Translations under genes and position numbers: made by a program
Notes under the pieces: generated by a model
Database searches by the model: none
What the model was told of the DNA's origin: nothing
Seen by the model: only the letters and a program-made list of their open reading frames with translations
Source: Luteimonas sp. S4-F44
GTDB taxonomy: Bacteria; Pseudomonadota; Gammaproteobacteria; Xanthomonadales; Xanthomonadaceae
Direction of reading: 5' to 3'
Assembly: GCF_022637415.1 (NCBI RefSeq)
Contig: NZ_CP093340.1
Span: forward strand, 868,001-932,000
Length of the DNA: 64,000 nucleotides
Shown here: positions 10,302 through 20,252 of the stretch, piece by piece
How positions within the stretch are numbered: position 1 is the first letter of the stretch
How the letters are laid out: each line of letters starts with the position of its first letter

Positions 10302-10571
10302 TCAGGGGGCGGACGGCATCGTCGCTGCGTGTGTGCCGACCAGGTGGAAACCGCGCCGCAGTTGGGTGTCTCGCGCGCGTTCGAGCGCCCCCAGCGCGCT
10401 AGGTTCGTCGGCGTACTGCTGGCTGCGCAACTGGCTGCGCCCGCCGATCTGCCCCGATTCGCGCACGAGCGTCCAGCCGCCGAGCAGGTCAGGCTGCAGC
10501 ATCAGCTGGACGAAACGCGCGGCCTCGTGGCCCTGGGCCGGTTGTTGCAGCAGCACTCGCATGGGCGGCAT
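10302..10571 (-). CDS. WGR-domain mini-protein
   Basis: An 86-89 residue protein that consists almost entirely of a WGR-like domain: [15 protein letters not shown] followed by a helix ending LRRGFHLVG. In other proteins this fold binds DNA or nicked DNA ends (PARP1) or sits at the N-terminus of MolR-type regulators; here no partner domain is attached. The function is unknown. Two ATG codons nine bases apart are possible. A TACAAT box lies seven bases before the second, so a leaderless start at 10562 is plausible. It sits between aroB and hemE, 44 nt before hemE. Confidence 0.75.
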   Translation of the reverse strand: MPPMRVLLQQPAQGHEAARFVQLMLQPDLLGGWTLVRESGQIGGRSQLRSQQYADEPSALGALERARDTQLRRGFHLVGTHAATMPSAP

Positions 10572-10633
10572 TGTACGGGGCGCAGGCAGGGCGCGGGCCC
10601 GTCATCGGGGGAGACGCGATGTCGCAGTGGCGC

Positions 10634-11728
10634 TTAGCCGGCGCGTAGCACGCCGATCACCGCGCTTTCGGGCACGTCGGCCAGGACCTGCGCGCGACCG
10701 GCGCCGGACCAGACGATGAAGCGCAGGCCGCCGGCCTGGGCCTTCTTGTCGAGCCGCATATGCGCCAGCAGGCGTTCGGGGGCGAGGTCTGTCGGCAGCG
10801 CGACCGGCAACTGCAGGCGGGACAGCAGCGCGATCAGGCGCGCGGTGTCGTCGGCCGGCGACAGGCCCAGCGCTTCCGACAGACGTGCGGCGAGCACCAT
10901 GCCGACCGCGACCGCCTCGCCGTGGTTGAGTCCGTCGTAGCCCTGCTCGGTCTCGATGGCGTGGCCGAAGGTGTGGCCGAAGTTGAGCAAGGCGCGCTCG
11001 CCGTGCTCGAACGGATCGCGCGCGACGATCGCGGCCTTGTGCGCGCAACTGCGCGCGACCGCCTCGGCCAGCGCGGCCTCGTCCATCGCCAGCAGCGCCG
11101 GAGCCTGCGCATCGAGCCAGTCGAGGAACGGCGCATCGGCGATCGCGCCGTACTTGACCACTTCGGCGAGCCCTGCGCGCAGTTCGCGCCCGGGCAGGGT
11201 GCGCAGCGCGGCGGTATCGGCGATGACCGCGCGCGGCGGATGGAAGGCACCGACCAGGTTCTTGCCCTGCGGCAGGTCGACCGCGGTCTTGCCGCCCACC
11301 GACGAATCGACCATGGCCAGCAGCGTAGTCGGCAGTTGCACGCAGTCGATGCCGCGCATCCAGCACGCGGCGGCGAAGCCGGCCAGGTCACCGATCACGC
11401 CGCCGCCCAGGGCGAACAGCGTCGCGTCTCGGCGCAGCCGCGCCTGTGCCATCGCATCGACGACCTGGGTGAAATGGGCCAGGGTCTTGGCCGATTCGCC
11501 GGCCGGCAACACATGGCGATGCAGGCGCAGGTCCGGCCGGGCGGCCTGCAGCGCGGCGGCGACCCGGTCGGCGTAGAGCGGGGCGACGTGGCGATCGCTG
11601 ACCAGCATCGCCTCGCCGCCGCGCACGTGCCGGGCGAGCAGCGCGCCGTCGTCGAGCAGCGCCGGGCCGATGTGGATGGTGTAGGGGCGTTCGCCGGCGA
11701 CGGCGACTTCACGAAGCGGTGAGGACAT
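10634..11728 (-). CDS. aroB: 3-dehydroquinate synthase
   Basis: Converts DAHP to 3-dehydroquinate, the second step of the shikimate pathway, using NAD and a divalent metal. Family motifs are [30 protein letters not shown] and the metal-site segment [11 protein letters not shown]. At 364 residues it has the usual length. The chosen ATG is the one nearest to homology. An in-frame ATG 93 bases upstream (11821) overlaps the aroK stop as ATGA, so a 395-residue form with a proline-rich N-terminus translated by coupling is possible; neither start has a clear ribosome-binding site. Confidence 0.95.
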   Translation of the reverse strand: MSSPLREVAVAGERPYTIHIGPALLDDGALLARHVRGGEAMLVSDRHVAPLYADRVAAALQAARPDLRLHRHVLPAGESAKTLAHFTQVVDAMAQARLRRDATLFALGGGVIGDLAGFAAACWMRGIDCVQLPTTLLAMVDSSVGGKTAVDLPQGKNLVGAFHPPRAVIADTAALRTLPGRELRAGLAEVVKYGAIADAPFLDWLDAQAPALLAMDEAALAEAVARSCAHKAAIVARDPFEHGERALLNFGHTFGHAIETEQGYDGLNHGEAVAVGMVLAARLSEALGLSPADDTARLIALLSRLQLPVALPTDLAPERLLAHMRLDKKAQAGGLRFIVWSGAGRAQVLADVPESAVIGVLRAG

Positions 11729-11817
11729 GGGGGAGGGCTCGGTTGCGCGTGGGGCCTGGCCTGCGGCATCGACGCGGCGCAGCTCAGGCAAGGGGCGTGG
11801 GGATGGAGAGGCGGCGC

Positions 11818-12378
11818 TCATGCGGCCGGCGGATCCGGTGTCGGGGACGTGGCGGGGCGCCAGTAGGTTTCGACCAGGTGGCCGAGTGCGGCAGCGGCTT
11901 CCGCGCAGCCGTAGGCGCCGGTGTCGAAGCGCAGATGGGCGGCCTGCGCATACAGCGGCGCGCGCGCCTGCGCCAGCCGATGCAGCACGTCGCTGCGATC
12001 GTCGCCGGCGATCAACGGCCGTGCCCGGTCGCGGTCCAGGCGCGCGAGCTGGGTCTGGACATCGGCGTGCATGTGGACCACGAAGCCGCGCGCGCGCATG
12101 CGCCGCCGGTTCTCGGCGTCGAGGACTGCGCCGCCGCCGGTCGCGACGATCTGGCGCGTGCCTTCGAGCACCGCGGCCAGTGCCGCCTGTTCGCGCGCGC
12201 GGAAGCCCGCTTCGCCCTCGCAGTCGAAGATCATGGCGATCGTCGCGCCGGTGCGGACCTCGATCTCGTGGTCGACGTCGACGAACGCCAGCCCGAAACG
12301 AGCCGCCAGGCGGCGGCCGATCGACGACTTGCCGGCGCCCATCGGACCGACGAGCACGAGGTTGGGAGCACAGTGCAT
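11818..12378 (-). CDS. aroK: Shikimate kinase
   Basis: Phosphorylates shikimate with ATP. A 186-residue P-loop protein with Walker [10 protein letters not shown] (K17), the DVDHEIE shikimate-site segment, and the Walker B/substrate motif ATGGGAV. The C-terminus is slightly extended and proline-rich. Its stop overlaps a potential aroB start (ATGA). A TAGGAT box lies six bases upstream of the ATG, which could give a leaderless transcript. Confidence 0.95.
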   Translation of the reverse strand: MHCAPNLVLVGPMGAGKSSIGRRLAARFGLAFVDVDHEIEVRTGATIAMIFDCEGEAGFRAREQAALAAVLEGTRQIVATGGGAVLDAENRRRMRARGFVVHMHADVQTQLARLDRDRARPLIAGDDRSDVLHRLAQARAPLYAQAAHLRFDTGAYGCAEAAAALGHLVETYWRPATSPTPDPPAA

Positions 12379-12384
12379 GGCCGA

Positions 12385-12390
12385 ATCCTA
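12385..12390 (-). promoter_or_regulatory. aroK: Candidate -10 box of aroK (leaderless)
   Basis: TAGGAT on the minus strand, six bases before the aroK ATG. The spacing would put the transcription start at or next to the A of ATG. No good -35 hexamer is visible. Confidence 0.4.
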
Positions 12391-12445
12391 GCAGCGGTGC
12401 GCACCGCATCGCTGCCGGCCGCGGGTCATTGCCGGCGCGGGCCGG

Positions 12446-13255
12446 TCAGTCGGGCAGGCGCACGCGCCGCTGCGTGTCCAGCGCGATCACGACATCGGCC
12501 GTGTCCGGCAACGTATGCAGCAGCCGTCGGCTGACGCGCTCGTAGTGCTGCACGAAGCGTTCGACCTGGGCACGGTCCATGCCCGCCCGATCGGGCGTCG
12601 CACTGCGCAGCGCCTGCTCCTGCTGCCAGCGCCAGGCCGGCACCACCTCGAAACCGGGCGGCTGCAGGAATAGCAGCCGGTCCACGCGCCGCCACAGCGC
12701 GGGGTAGTCGCGGGCAAGCGCGGCGTTGCACCAGCGGCGCCAGGTGCCGTCGGGATCCTCGTCGCGCTCCAACGCGTTGATCGGCGCGGCGAGCGCGCCC
12801 GCAGGCTCGGGGGTCGCGCCCAGGCACCAGCCCTCGAACACGGTCAGCGCGACCGGGCCGGCGCTCGCCCACTCCGCCGCCGGCCGCCGGTCGTCACACC
12901 CCTTGTCGAAGCGCGGCAACCGGGCGGTGCCGCCTGCGCGCAGCGTATCGAGCAGCGCGCAGCCCAGCGCGACTTCGTGCGTGCCCGGCGGGCCACGGGT
13001 GGCGAGCAGCGGATGCACCGTGCGGGCGAGGGTCTGCCGGGCTTGGCGGTCGAGATAGAGGTCGTCGAGCGAGAGCACTGCGATCGCGAGGCCGCGCGCC
13101 TGACCGGCGGCTGCGAGCTGGGCGGCCAGCGTCGATTTGCCTGTGCCCTGCAGGCCACTGAGGCCGAGCACGCGCGCATCGTGCCGTAAAGCGTCGTCGA
13201 GCACGCGCGCGACGAGCGCGTCGGGCCATGGCGTGGGCGAGGGCGGGGTGGCCAT
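12446..13255 (-). CDS. P-loop kinase, probable D-glycerate 3-kinase (plant type)
   Basis: A 269-residue P-loop kinase with Walker [10 protein letters not shown] (34-42), SLDDLYLDR and FEGWCLG motifs typical of the GLYK/YggC group related to pantothenate and uridine kinases. Plant and yeast-like members phosphorylate D-glycerate at the 3 position; bacterial substrates are less certain. It lies 67 nt upstream of aroK on the same strand and may share its transcript. The start ATG is at the family-expected position. Confidence 0.75.
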   Translation of the reverse strand: MATPPSPTPWPDALVARVLDDALRHDARVLGLSGLQGTGKSTLAAQLAAAGQARGLAIAVLSLDDLYLDRQARQTLARTVHPLLATRGPPGTHEVALGCALLDTLRAGGTARLPRFDKGCDDRRPAAEWASAGPVALTVFEGWCLGATPEPAGALAAPINALERDEDPDGTWRRWCNAALARDYPALWRRVDRLLFLQPPGFEVVPAWRWQQEQALRSATPDRAGMDRAQVERFVQHYERVSRRLLHTLPDTADVVIALDTQRRVRLPD

Positions 13256-13344
13256 CGCGGCACGATACCCGAGCGTCGACGCCGCCAGTGACGAACTGCG
13301 CGCCGACGTTCGACATCGCGACGCGGCGGCGCGATGATCGGCAT

Positions 13345-13953
13345 ATGACCACGCCCTGCGCCGCCTTGTTGACCGAAGCCCTGTCCACGTTCTCCGTGCT
13401 GTTCGACGAGGCCGCCGCGGCCGGCGAACCCGACCGCACCGCGATGACCGTCGCCACCGCCGCCCTCGACGGGCGCCCCTCGGCGCGGATTGTGCTGCTC
13501 AAAGCCTGGGACGAGCGCGGGTTCGTGTTCTACACCCATCTCGATGGCCGCAAGGGCCGTGAGCTGCAGGACAATCCGCAGGCGGCCTTGCTGTTCCATT
13601 GGCCGCGTGTGCGCCACGGCGTGCAGGTCCGCATCGAGGGGCCGGTGGTGATCGTCGGCGACGACGAGGCCGACGCGTACTTCGCGTCGCGTCCGCGTGG
13701 CAGCCAGCTCGGGGCCTGGGCCTCGCGGCAGTCGGAGGAACTCGATGATCGCGCGACCTTCGAGCAGCGGCTCGACGAGGTCGCCCGCGAGTTCGAAGGA
13801 CGTGACGTGCCGCGCCCGCCGCGCTGGTCGGGCCTGCGTGTCCGTCCCGACCGGATGGAGTTCTGGTACGGCGCCGACTATCGCCTGCACGAGCGCTGGC
13901 TCTACGAATGCGATGCCGCTGGCAACTGCCGCAAGCGGATGCTCTATCCGTAG
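13345..13953 (+). CDS. pdxH: Pyridoxamine/pyridoxine 5'-phosphate oxidase
   Basis: A 202-residue FMN enzyme that oxidises PNP or PMP to pyridoxal 5'-phosphate. Family features include [22 protein letters not shown] (FMN binding), [19 protein letters not shown] and the C-terminal signature [14 protein letters not shown] ending in RML-type residues. It is divergent from the upstream kinase with about 90 nt between them. A weak GATGAT box lies six bases before the ATG. Confidence 0.95.
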   Translation: MTTPCAALLTEALSTFSVLFDEAAAAGEPDRTAMTVATAALDGRPSARIVLLKAWDERGFVFYTHLDGRKGRELQDNPQAALLFHWPRVRHGVQVRIEGPVVIVGDDEADAYFASRPRGSQLGAWASRQSEELDDRATFEQRLDEVAREFEGRDVPRPPRWSGLRVRPDRMEFWYGADYRLHERWLYECDAAGNCRKRMLYP

Positions 13954-14069
13954 GCCTGGGGTCGGGCAGGGCGCCCGCTCAGGGAGCGGAACGCTGCTTT
14001 GCGCGGCCGTCATCCCCCCCGCGGCGACCCGCGCACTAGCATGCAGGCCCCAGTTTCGAGAATCCCCCA

Positions 14070-14687
14070 ATGCAACGCATCGCCATTGTCGGCGTGACCG
14101 GTCGGGCCGGATCGCGCCTTGCGCGCGAACTGCTCGCGCGTGGTCACCGCGTGACCGGCATCGCCCGCAACACCGCCGATGTCCCCCCGCAGGCAGGGTT
14201 GAGTCTGCACTCCGCCGATGCCTCGCGTCGCGAGTCGCTTGCGCCGGTGCTGGCCGGGCACGACGTGGTGGTCGGCGCCGCCCGCTTCGACGGGGGACCG
14301 AGCGCCCAGGTTGTCGTCGACGCGGTCCGTGCGGCCGGTGTGCCGCGGCTGCTGGTCGTCGGCGGCGCCGGCAGTCTGGAGGTCGCGCCGGGTGTCGCCT
14401 TGATCGACACCCCGGAGTTCCCCGAGGCCTATCGCGCCGAAGCGGCTGCCGGCCTTGTGTTCCTGCGCGCCTTGCGCGATGTCGCCGACCTTGACTGGAC
14501 CTTCGTCTCGCCGGCGGCCGTGTTCGAGCCCGGCGAGCGCACCGGCGTGTTCCGGGTCGGCGGCAACAGCCTGCCGGTCGATGGCCAGGGCCGCAGCGCG
14601 ATTTCGATGGAGGATTACGCCATCGCGTTCGCCGACGAAATCGAACGTCCCGCGCATCCGCGCCAGCGCATCAGCGTCGGCTACTGA
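14070..14687 (+). CDS. NAD(P)-binding protein (atypical SDR, YwnB-like)
   Basis: A 205-residue Rossmann-fold protein with the N-terminal dinucleotide motif GVTGRAG and the VVGGAGSL segment of the NAD(P)H-binding family (NmrA/YwnB-like). The SDR catalytic Tyr-x-x-x-Lys is not evident, so it may be a sensor or a reductase of the NADH-flavin type. A TAGCAT box lies 27 bases upstream. It converges with the DUF4426 gene. Confidence 0.8.
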   Translation: MQRIAIVGVTGRAGSRLARELLARGHRVTGIARNTADVPPQAGLSLHSADASRRESLAPVLAGHDVVVGAARFDGGPSAQVVVDAVRAAGVPRLLVVGGAGSLEVAPGVALIDTPEFPEAYRAEAAAGLVFLRALRDVADLDWTFVSPAAVFEPGERTGVFRVGGNSLPVDGQGRSAISMEDYAIAFADEIERPAHPRQRISVGY

Positions 14688-14702
14688 GACCGCAGATACG
14701 GG

Positions 14703-14721
14703 GCCGCGGCCTCGCCGCGGC
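14703..14721. terminator. Possible bidirectional hairpin between convergent genes
   Basis: A perfect 7-bp GCCGCGG/CCGCGGC stem with a five-base loop, between the converging stops of the NAD(P)-binding protein and the DUF4426 lipoprotein. No T-tract. Confidence 0.35.
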
Positions 14722-14742
14722 GCCCGTGGAACCTGCGCGTCG

Positions 14743-15213
14743 TCAGCGTGGGATCTCGCGGCTGAAACGCAGCACGGTGCGGACGCCGTCGGTGCCCGCG
14801 ACCTCGAGCTCCAGCCGCAAGGTGTCGGGGCCGGACGCGCGTGCGGTGGCGACATGATCGATCTGCCCGTCAACGGTGACCGCTGCGAACGTCAGTGACT
14901 GACGCATACCGCGCAGGTCGCGCGCATGGCCGGTCACGGTCACCGGCGGCGTGGCGTCGCCGTCGCGGACGCTGACCAATACCAGCACGCGGTCGTCGCC
15001 GCGGTCGATGCCGTACTGGCGCGCGGCGGCCTCGGAGATGCGCGCAGTCGGCACGACGCTGGCCTCGACCTCGGCGGTGCCGAGCAGGGCGCGTTCGGGC
15101 ATCGCGAGGGTGTTGCCGCCGCCGCTGGCGACCGGCGGCGTGGACGGTTCGGCGCCGCAGGCGGCGAGCGCCAGCGCCAGCATGGCCGCCAGCGGTCGCC
15201 AGTGCTCAGTCAT
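14743..15213 (-). CDS. DUF4426 lipoprotein
   Basis: A 156-residue protein starting at the ATG that overlaps the proC stop region (AATGACTGA). The signal peptide ends in a lipobox ALAAC, predicting an acylated, membrane-anchored periplasmic protein. The mature part matches the DUF4426 pattern (LGTAEVEASVVPTARI, then a VLVLVSV beta domain). The function is unknown. Linkage to proC and pilT is typical of this lineage. A start 21 bases further upstream is possible but would lie inside proC. Confidence 0.8.
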   Translation of the reverse strand: MTEHWRPLAAMLALALAACGAEPSTPPVASGGGNTLAMPERALLGTAEVEASVVPTARISEAAARQYGIDRGDDRVLVLVSVRDGDATPPVTVTGHARDLRGMRQSLTFAAVTVDGQIDHVATARASGPDTLRLELEVAGTDGVRTVLRFSREIPR

Positions 15214-16048
15214 TGGCGGCCGACAGTTCGGCACCGCGTCGCGCCGCGCTGGCGATCGCCTCGGCGACCAGTGCGCGCAGCCCGCCGCCCTCGAAGGTCT
15301 CGATCGCCGCCTGCGTGGTGCCGCCGGGCGAGGTCACGCGCTGGCGCAGCGCGGCAGGTGCCTCGTCGCTCTCGGTGAGCATGCGCGCCGCGCCGAGCAC
15401 GGTCTGCAGTACCAGCGTGCGCGCGTCGGCAGCCGGCAGGCCCTGGGCGACCGCTGCCGCTTCCATGGCCTCGGCGAGCAGGAAGACATAGGCGGGGCCG
15501 CTGCCCGAGACCGCGGTGACCGCGTCCATGCGCGCTTCGTCCTCGATCCACACCGTGGGCCCGGCGCTGCGCAGCAGGGCATCGGCGCGCTGGCGCCCGG
15601 CGGGGTCGACCTGGGCATTGGCGAACAGGCCAGTCACGCCAGCGCCGAGCAGGGCGGGGGTGTTGGGCATCGTGCGCACGACCGCGACCCCGCCGCCGAG
15701 CCAGCGCTCGAGCTGTGCGGCGGTGATGCCCGCCGCGATCGACAGCACCAGCGGACGCGCTTCGGCGGCCAGCGGCGCGAGCGCTTCGCAAACCCCGCGC
15801 AGCACCTGCGGCTTGGTCGCCAGCACCCAGGTCCCGGCGCCGGCGACAGCCTCAGCGGCGGTCTCGAACGTCAGGATGCCGAAGTCGCGTGCGAGCGCGT
15901 CGCGGGTGCCGGCATTGGGATCGGCGACGCGGATCGTGCGCGGGTCGGTGTCGCGCGCGAGCAGCCCGCCGATCAGGCTGCGTGCCATGTTGCCGCCGCC
16001 CACGAAAGCGGTCGCGGTGGCGGTATCGGAGACGGAGGTTTGGGGCAT
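15206..16048 (-). CDS. proC: Pyrroline-5-carboxylate reductase
   Basis: The last step of proline synthesis: reduces 1-pyrroline-5-carboxylate with NAD(P)H. 280 residues. The N-terminal Rossmann motif is FVGGGNMARSLIGG. The C-terminal dimer domain carries the signature VTSPGGTTQAAIETFEGG. It overlaps the DUF4426 gene. The usual upstream partner in related genomes, the PLP-binding yggS, is not present between proC and pilT. Confidence 0.96.
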   Translation of the reverse strand: MPQTSVSDTATATAFVGGGNMARSLIGGLLARDTDPRTIRVADPNAGTRDALARDFGILTFETAAEAVAGAGTWVLATKPQVLRGVCEALAPLAAEARPLVLSIAAGITAAQLERWLGGGVAVVRTMPNTPALLGAGVTGLFANAQVDPAGRQRADALLRSAGPTVWIEDEARMDAVTAVSGSGPAYVFLLAEAMEAAAVAQGLPAADARTLVLQTVLGAARMLTESDEAPAALRQRVTSPGGTTQAAIETFEGGGLRALVAEAIASAARRGAELSAAND

Positions 16049-16118
16049 GAGGAGTCCGGAACGGCAGGAAGGGCGCCGCCCCGGATGCCGCGCCGCGCAG
16101 TCCGGCGACGCGGCCGCA

Positions 16119-16146
16119 TTGGGGCTGCGACGGCGAGGTCTATACT
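16119..16146 (+). promoter_or_regulatory. pilT: Candidate sigma-70 promoter of pilT
   Basis: TTGGGG and TATACT separated by 16 bases, 70 nt before the pilT ATG. The -10 matches consensus in five of six positions. Confidence 0.5.
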
Positions 16147-16215
16147 GCCGCCGGACACCGGGAGGCGCCAGTCGCCGCCGGCCTGCGCCGCTGCCGGACC
16201 ACCAACGAGGGAACC

Positions 16216-17253
16216 ATGGACATCGCCGAACTGTTGGCGTTCTCGGTCAAGAACAAGGCCTCCGACCTGCATCTTTCGGCCGGTCTGCCGCCGATGATCC
16301 GCGTCGATGGCGACGTGCGGCGTATCAACATTCCCGCGCTCGACCACAAGCAGGTGCACGCGCTGATCTACGACATCATGTCGGACAAGCAGCGGCGCGA
16401 CTACGAGGAGTTCCTCGAGGTCGACTTCTCGTTCGAGATCCCCGGACTGGCGCGGTTCCGCGTCAACGCGTTCAATCAGAACCGCGGCGCCGGCGCGGTG
16501 TTCCGCACGATTCCGTCCGAGGTGCTGACTCTTGACGACCTCAACTGCCCGCCGATCTTCCGCCAGCTGATCGACCAGCCGCAGGGCCTGATCCTGGTGA
16601 CCGGGCCGACCGGCTCGGGCAAGTCGACCACGCTGGCGGCGATGCTCGACCACATCAACAAGAACGAGTACGCGCACATCCTGTCGGTCGAGGATCCGAT
16701 CGAGTTCGTGCACACCTCGCAGAAATGCCTGGTCAACCAGCGCGAAGTCCACCGCGACACCCACGGCTTCAACGAGGCACTGCGCTCGGCGCTGCGCGAG
16801 GACCCCGATTACATCCTGGTCGGCGAGTTGCGCGACCTGGAGACGATCCGTCTGGCGCTGACCGCGGCCGAGACCGGCCACCTGGTGTTCGGCACTCTGC
16901 ACACCAGTTCGGCGGCAAAGACCATCGACCGCATCATCGACGTCTTTCCGGCCGGGGAGAAGGCGATGGTGCGCTCGATGCTGTCCGAATCGCTGCGCGC
17001 GGTGATCTCCCAGGCGCTGCTCAAGAAGGTCGGCGGGGGCCGCACCGCGGCGTGGGAGATCATGGTAGGCATCCCGGCGATCCGGAACCTGATCCGCGAG
17101 GACAAAGTCGCGCAGATGTACTCGGCGATCCAGACCGGCCAGCAGTCGGGCATGATGACCCTTGACCAGCATCTCCAGGACCTGGTCAGGCGCGGCGTCG
17201 TCGCGCGCGCTCAGGCGAAGGAAAATGCGAAGGACAAGCGACTTTTCGAATAG
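16216..17253 (+). CDS. pilT: Type IV pilus retraction ATPase
   Basis: A 345-residue hexameric ATPase that depolymerises PilA to retract pili in twitching motility. Motifs: Walker A GPTGSGKST (K136), Asp box VEDPIEF, Walker B ILVGELRD, His box TGHLVFGTLHT, and the C-terminal retraction motif AIRNLIRE. The length is that of standard PilT. The start follows GAGGGAACC. Monocistronic or followed by pilU after 99 nt. Confidence 0.97.
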   Translation: MDIAELLAFSVKNKASDLHLSAGLPPMIRVDGDVRRINIPALDHKQVHALIYDIMSDKQRRDYEEFLEVDFSFEIPGLARFRVNAFNQNRGAGAVFRTIPSEVLTLDDLNCPPIFRQLIDQPQGLILVTGPTGSGKSTTLAAMLDHINKNEYAHILSVEDPIEFVHTSQKCLVNQREVHRDTHGFNEALRSALREDPDYILVGELRDLETIRLALTAAETGHLVFGTLHTSSAAKTIDRIIDVFPAGEKAMVRSMLSESLRAVISQALLKKVGGGRTAAWEIMVGIPAIRNLIREDKVAQMYSAIQTGQQSGMMTLDQHLQDLVRRGVVARAQAKENAKDKRLFE

Positions 17254-17352
17254 CCGCGATGCGTGAAGCGTGATGCATCAAGGCGAAGCGCGGCTGCCGC
17301 TCGTTCGACTCACCGATCACCCATGACCAATCCCGGCTCCGCAGGAGCACAG

Positions 17353-18483
17353 ATGAGCAGCCTCGACTTCACTTCGTTCCTCAAGCTGATGGCCCACCAG
17401 CGGGCGTCGGACCTGTTCATCACTGCCGGCCTGCCGCCGTCGATGAAGGTGCACGGCAAGATCACGCCGATCACCCAGACGCCGCTCACGCCGCAGCAGG
17501 CGCGCGACATGGTGCTCAACGTGATGACGCCGCCGCAGCGCGAGGAGTTCGAGCGCACGCACGAATGCAACTTCGCGATCGGCGTCTCCGGCGTGGGCCG
17601 GTTCCGCATCTCGTGCTTCTACCAGCGCAACCAGGTCGGCATGGTGCTGCGGCGCATCGAGACCCACATCCCGACGATCGAGGAACTGAACCTGCCGGCG
17701 GTGGTCAAGACGCTGGCGATGACCAAGCGCGGCATCGTGATCATGGTCGGCGGCACTGGCGCCGGCAAATCGACGTCGCTGGCGGCGATGATCGGCTACC
17801 GCAACCAGAACTCGACCGGCCACATCATCACGATCGAGGATCCGATCGAGTTCGTGCACCGGCACGCCGGCTGCATCATCACCCAGCGCGAAGTCGGCAT
17901 CGACACCGATAGTTGGGAGGCCGCGCTCAAGAACACCCTGCGCCAGGCCCCCGACGTGATCATGATCGGCGAGGTGCGCACCCGCGAGGGCATGAACCAC
18001 GCGATCGCCTTCGCCGAAACCGGGCATCTGGTGCTGTGCACCCTGCACGCCAACAACGCCAATCAGGCGATGGACCGGGTCATCAACTTCTTCCCCGAGG
18101 ATCGGCGCAGCCAGTTGCTGATGGACCTGTCGCTCAACCTCAAGGGCGTCATCGCCCAGCAATTGATCCCCACGCCCGACGGCAAGGGCCGGCGCGCGGC
18201 GATGGAGATCCTGCTCGGGACGCCGCTGGTGCAGGACTACATCCGCGAAGGCGAGATCCCCAAGCTCAAGGAGATCATGAAAGAGTCGACCAACCTGGGC
18301 ATGAAGACCTTCGACCAGTCGTTGTTCGAGCTCTATCAGGCCGGCGAGATCTCCTACGAGGACGCGCTGCGCTACGCCGATTCGGCCAACGAGGTGCGCC
18401 TGCGCATCAAACTCGCCCAGGGCGGCGATGCGCGCACGCTGGCCCAGGGCCTGGATGGGGTGGAAGTCGCCGAGGTCCGCTGA
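17353..18483 (+). CDS. pilU: PilT-dependent retraction ATPase
   Basis: A 376-residue PilT paralogue that assists PilT in strong retraction. It has Walker A GGTGAGKST (K139), IEDPIEF, MIGEVRTREG and TGHLVLCTLHANN. An extended C-terminus (YEDALRYADSANEVRLRIK) is characteristic of PilU. The start was chosen because AGGAG lies seven bases upstream; a start 30 bases further out is open but lacks a site. Confidence 0.96.
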   Translation: MSSLDFTSFLKLMAHQRASDLFITAGLPPSMKVHGKITPITQTPLTPQQARDMVLNVMTPPQREEFERTHECNFAIGVSGVGRFRISCFYQRNQVGMVLRRIETHIPTIEELNLPAVVKTLAMTKRGIVIMVGGTGAGKSTSLAAMIGYRNQNSTGHIITIEDPIEFVHRHAGCIITQREVGIDTDSWEAALKNTLRQAPDVIMIGEVRTREGMNHAIAFAETGHLVLCTLHANNANQAMDRVINFFPEDRRSQLLMDLSLNLKGVIAQQLIPTPDGKGRRAAMEILLGTPLVQDYIREGEIPKLKEIMKESTNLGMKTFDQSLFELYQAGEISYEDALRYADSANEVRLRIKLAQGGDARTLAQGLDGVEVAEVR

Positions 18484-18588
18484 GGTGTGTGCCAGCCGCT
18501 TGATCGGCGAGGCGCGTGCGGCCGAAAATCCGCGCGCGGCGACGGGCCCGGTGCGCGTCGTCGAGCCATCCCATTACAAGGAAGCACC

Positions 18589-19368
18589 ATGCACCACTTC
18601 GTTCCCCGCTGCGTCCTGGCCGTTTCGCTGCTGGCCGCGGCGGTCTCGGCCGCGCACGCGCAGAGCGCCCTTGACCGGCTCAAGGGGCTGGGCGGCGGCC
18701 GCGCGCAGACCGCGCTGGATGTTGGCAGCGACGTCGTCAAGGGCCTGACGCTCAGCGATGCCGACATCGCCACGCTCGGCGCCGAAGCCGCGGTCGCCTA
18801 CGATGCCGAAAACCTGGTCGCGCCCGCCAACGATCCCTACGCGCAGCGGCTATCGCGCCTGGTCGCGGGTTGGGAGAACGATGCCGACCTGAGGCTCAAC
18901 TTCAAGGTCTACCGGACGCCTGAGATCAACGCGTTCGCCTTGCCCGACGGCTCGGTCCGGGTGTTCAGCGGGCTGATGGACACGATGGACGACGACGAAC
19001 TGCGCTTCGTCATCGGGCACGAGATCGGCCATGTCAAACACGGCCACAGCAAGGCCCGGTTCCGGACCGCCTACCTCGCCCAGGCCGCGCGCAAGGGCGT
19101 GGCGAGCACCGACAACGCCGCCGGCCGCCTGGCGGCGTCCGAGCTGGGTGGCGTCGTCGAAGACGTGATCAAGGCGCAGCACTCGCAGTCCAACGAGCTC
19201 GAGTCCGACGGTTATGGTCTGGGACTGCTGCAGCGCGGCGGCTTCAATGCCCAGGCGGCCGTGACCGCATTGCAGAAGCTCGACGACGGCGGCCCCAAGG
19301 CCGGCATGCTGTCCAGCCACCCCGATCCGGCGCGCCGCGCGCAGCGGATCCAGGCGCAACTGCGCTAA
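18589..19368 (+). CDS. M48-family secreted zinc metalloprotease
   Basis: A 259-residue protein with a Sec signal peptide (cleavage expected at AHA-Q) and the zinc motif HEIGH (H144, E145, H148), with the third ligand in NELESDGYG. This is the HtpX/Oma1/LoiP-like M48 group without membrane helices, so probably a periplasmic protease in envelope quality control. AAGGAAG precedes the ATG by five bases. About 105 nt separate it from pilU. Confidence 0.9.
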   Translation: MHHFVPRCVLAVSLLAAAVSAAHAQSALDRLKGLGGGRAQTALDVGSDVVKGLTLSDADIATLGAEAAVAYDAENLVAPANDPYAQRLSRLVAGWENDADLRLNFKVYRTPEINAFALPDGSVRVFSGLMDTMDDDELRFVIGHEIGHVKHGHSKARFRTAYLAQAARKGVASTDNAAGRLAASELGGVVEDVIKAQHSQSNELESDGYGLGLLQRGGFNAQAAVTALQKLDDGGPKAGMLSSHPDPARRAQRIQAQLR

Positions 19369-19528
19369 GCGCGTCGGGCACGCGCTCGCGGGTCTTGCCT
19401 GCTGCGCGTGTCGCGAAACGCTGCGTTGTTCCGATCTCGCCCGTGCTGCGCGTATTGTGGCCGGGCCTTGTCGCCAGTTTGACCTCCGCCGGAGGACAAT
19501 GGCGCATTCATACAGAGGAGTTCCGCTG

Positions 19529-20155
19529 ATGGCCTACACCCTTCCCGAACTTGGCTACGCCTACGACGCGCTCGAGCCGCACATCGACGCCAAGACGATG
19601 GAGATCCATCACACCAAGCACCACCAGACCTATATCAACAACGCCAACGCCGCGCTCGAAGGCACCGAGTGGGCGGATCGCCCGGTCGAAGAGCTGGTGG
19701 CCAACCTCGACAAGCTGCCCGAGGACAAGCGCGGCCCGCTGCGCAACAACGCTGGCGGTCATGCCAACCACTCGCTGTTCTGGACGGTGATGTCGCCCAA
19801 GGGCGGCGGCGCGCCGGTCGGCGATGTCGCCAAGCACATCGACAGCGACCTGGGTGGCTTCGACGCGTTCAAGGAAGCCTTCACCAAGGCCGCGATCAGC
19901 CGCTTCGGCAGCGGCTGGGCCTGGCTGTCGGTCGACAAGGCCGGCACGCTGAAGGTCGAGAGCAGCGCCAACCAGGACAATCCGCTGATGCAGGGCATCG
20001 GCTCGGGCAACACCCCGATCCTGGGTCTGGACGTCTGGGAACACGCCTACTACCTCAAGTACCAGAATCGCCGCCCCGACTACATCGCCGCGTTCTACAA
20101 CGTCGTCGACTGGAACGAGGTCGAGCGCCGCTATCAGGCCGCGGTCAAGGGCTGA
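19529..20155 (+). CDS. sodA: Superoxide dismutase (Mn type)
   Basis: A 208-residue Fe/Mn SOD. Metal ligands are in EIHHTKHH (H27), [12 protein letters not shown] and LDVWEHAYY. The Gly-Gly-His context favours the manganese form over the FeSOD AAQ pattern. Cytosolic, with no signal peptide. AGAGGAG lies upstream of the ATG. A strong hairpin follows the gene. A TTGACC hexamer at 19479 could be a -35 but no well-spaced -10 was found. Confidence 0.96.
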   Translation: MAYTLPELGYAYDALEPHIDAKTMEIHHTKHHQTYINNANAALEGTEWADRPVEELVANLDKLPEDKRGPLRNNAGGHANHSLFWTVMSPKGGGAPVGDVAKHIDSDLGGFDAFKEAFTKAAISRFGSGWAWLSVDKAGTLKVESSANQDNPLMQGIGSGNTPILGLDVWEHAYYLKYQNRRPDYIAAFYNVVDWNEVERRYQAAVKG

Positions 20156-20180
20156 GCCCAGGCCGCAGCAGTGTCGCCAC

Positions 20181-20208
20181 CATTCCGGCCGCGTAAGCGG
20201 CCGGAATG
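20181..20208. terminator. Strong hairpin downstream of sodA
   Basis: A perfect 12-bp stem (CATTCCGGCCGC with its complement) and a GTAA loop, 25 nt after the sodA stop and facing the convergent tag gene. No T-tract, but it could end both transcripts. Confidence 0.65.
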
Positions 20209-20252
20209 CGTTCGGGCGATGGCGCTGCGATCGGCACCGTCGCCAGGTCCGG

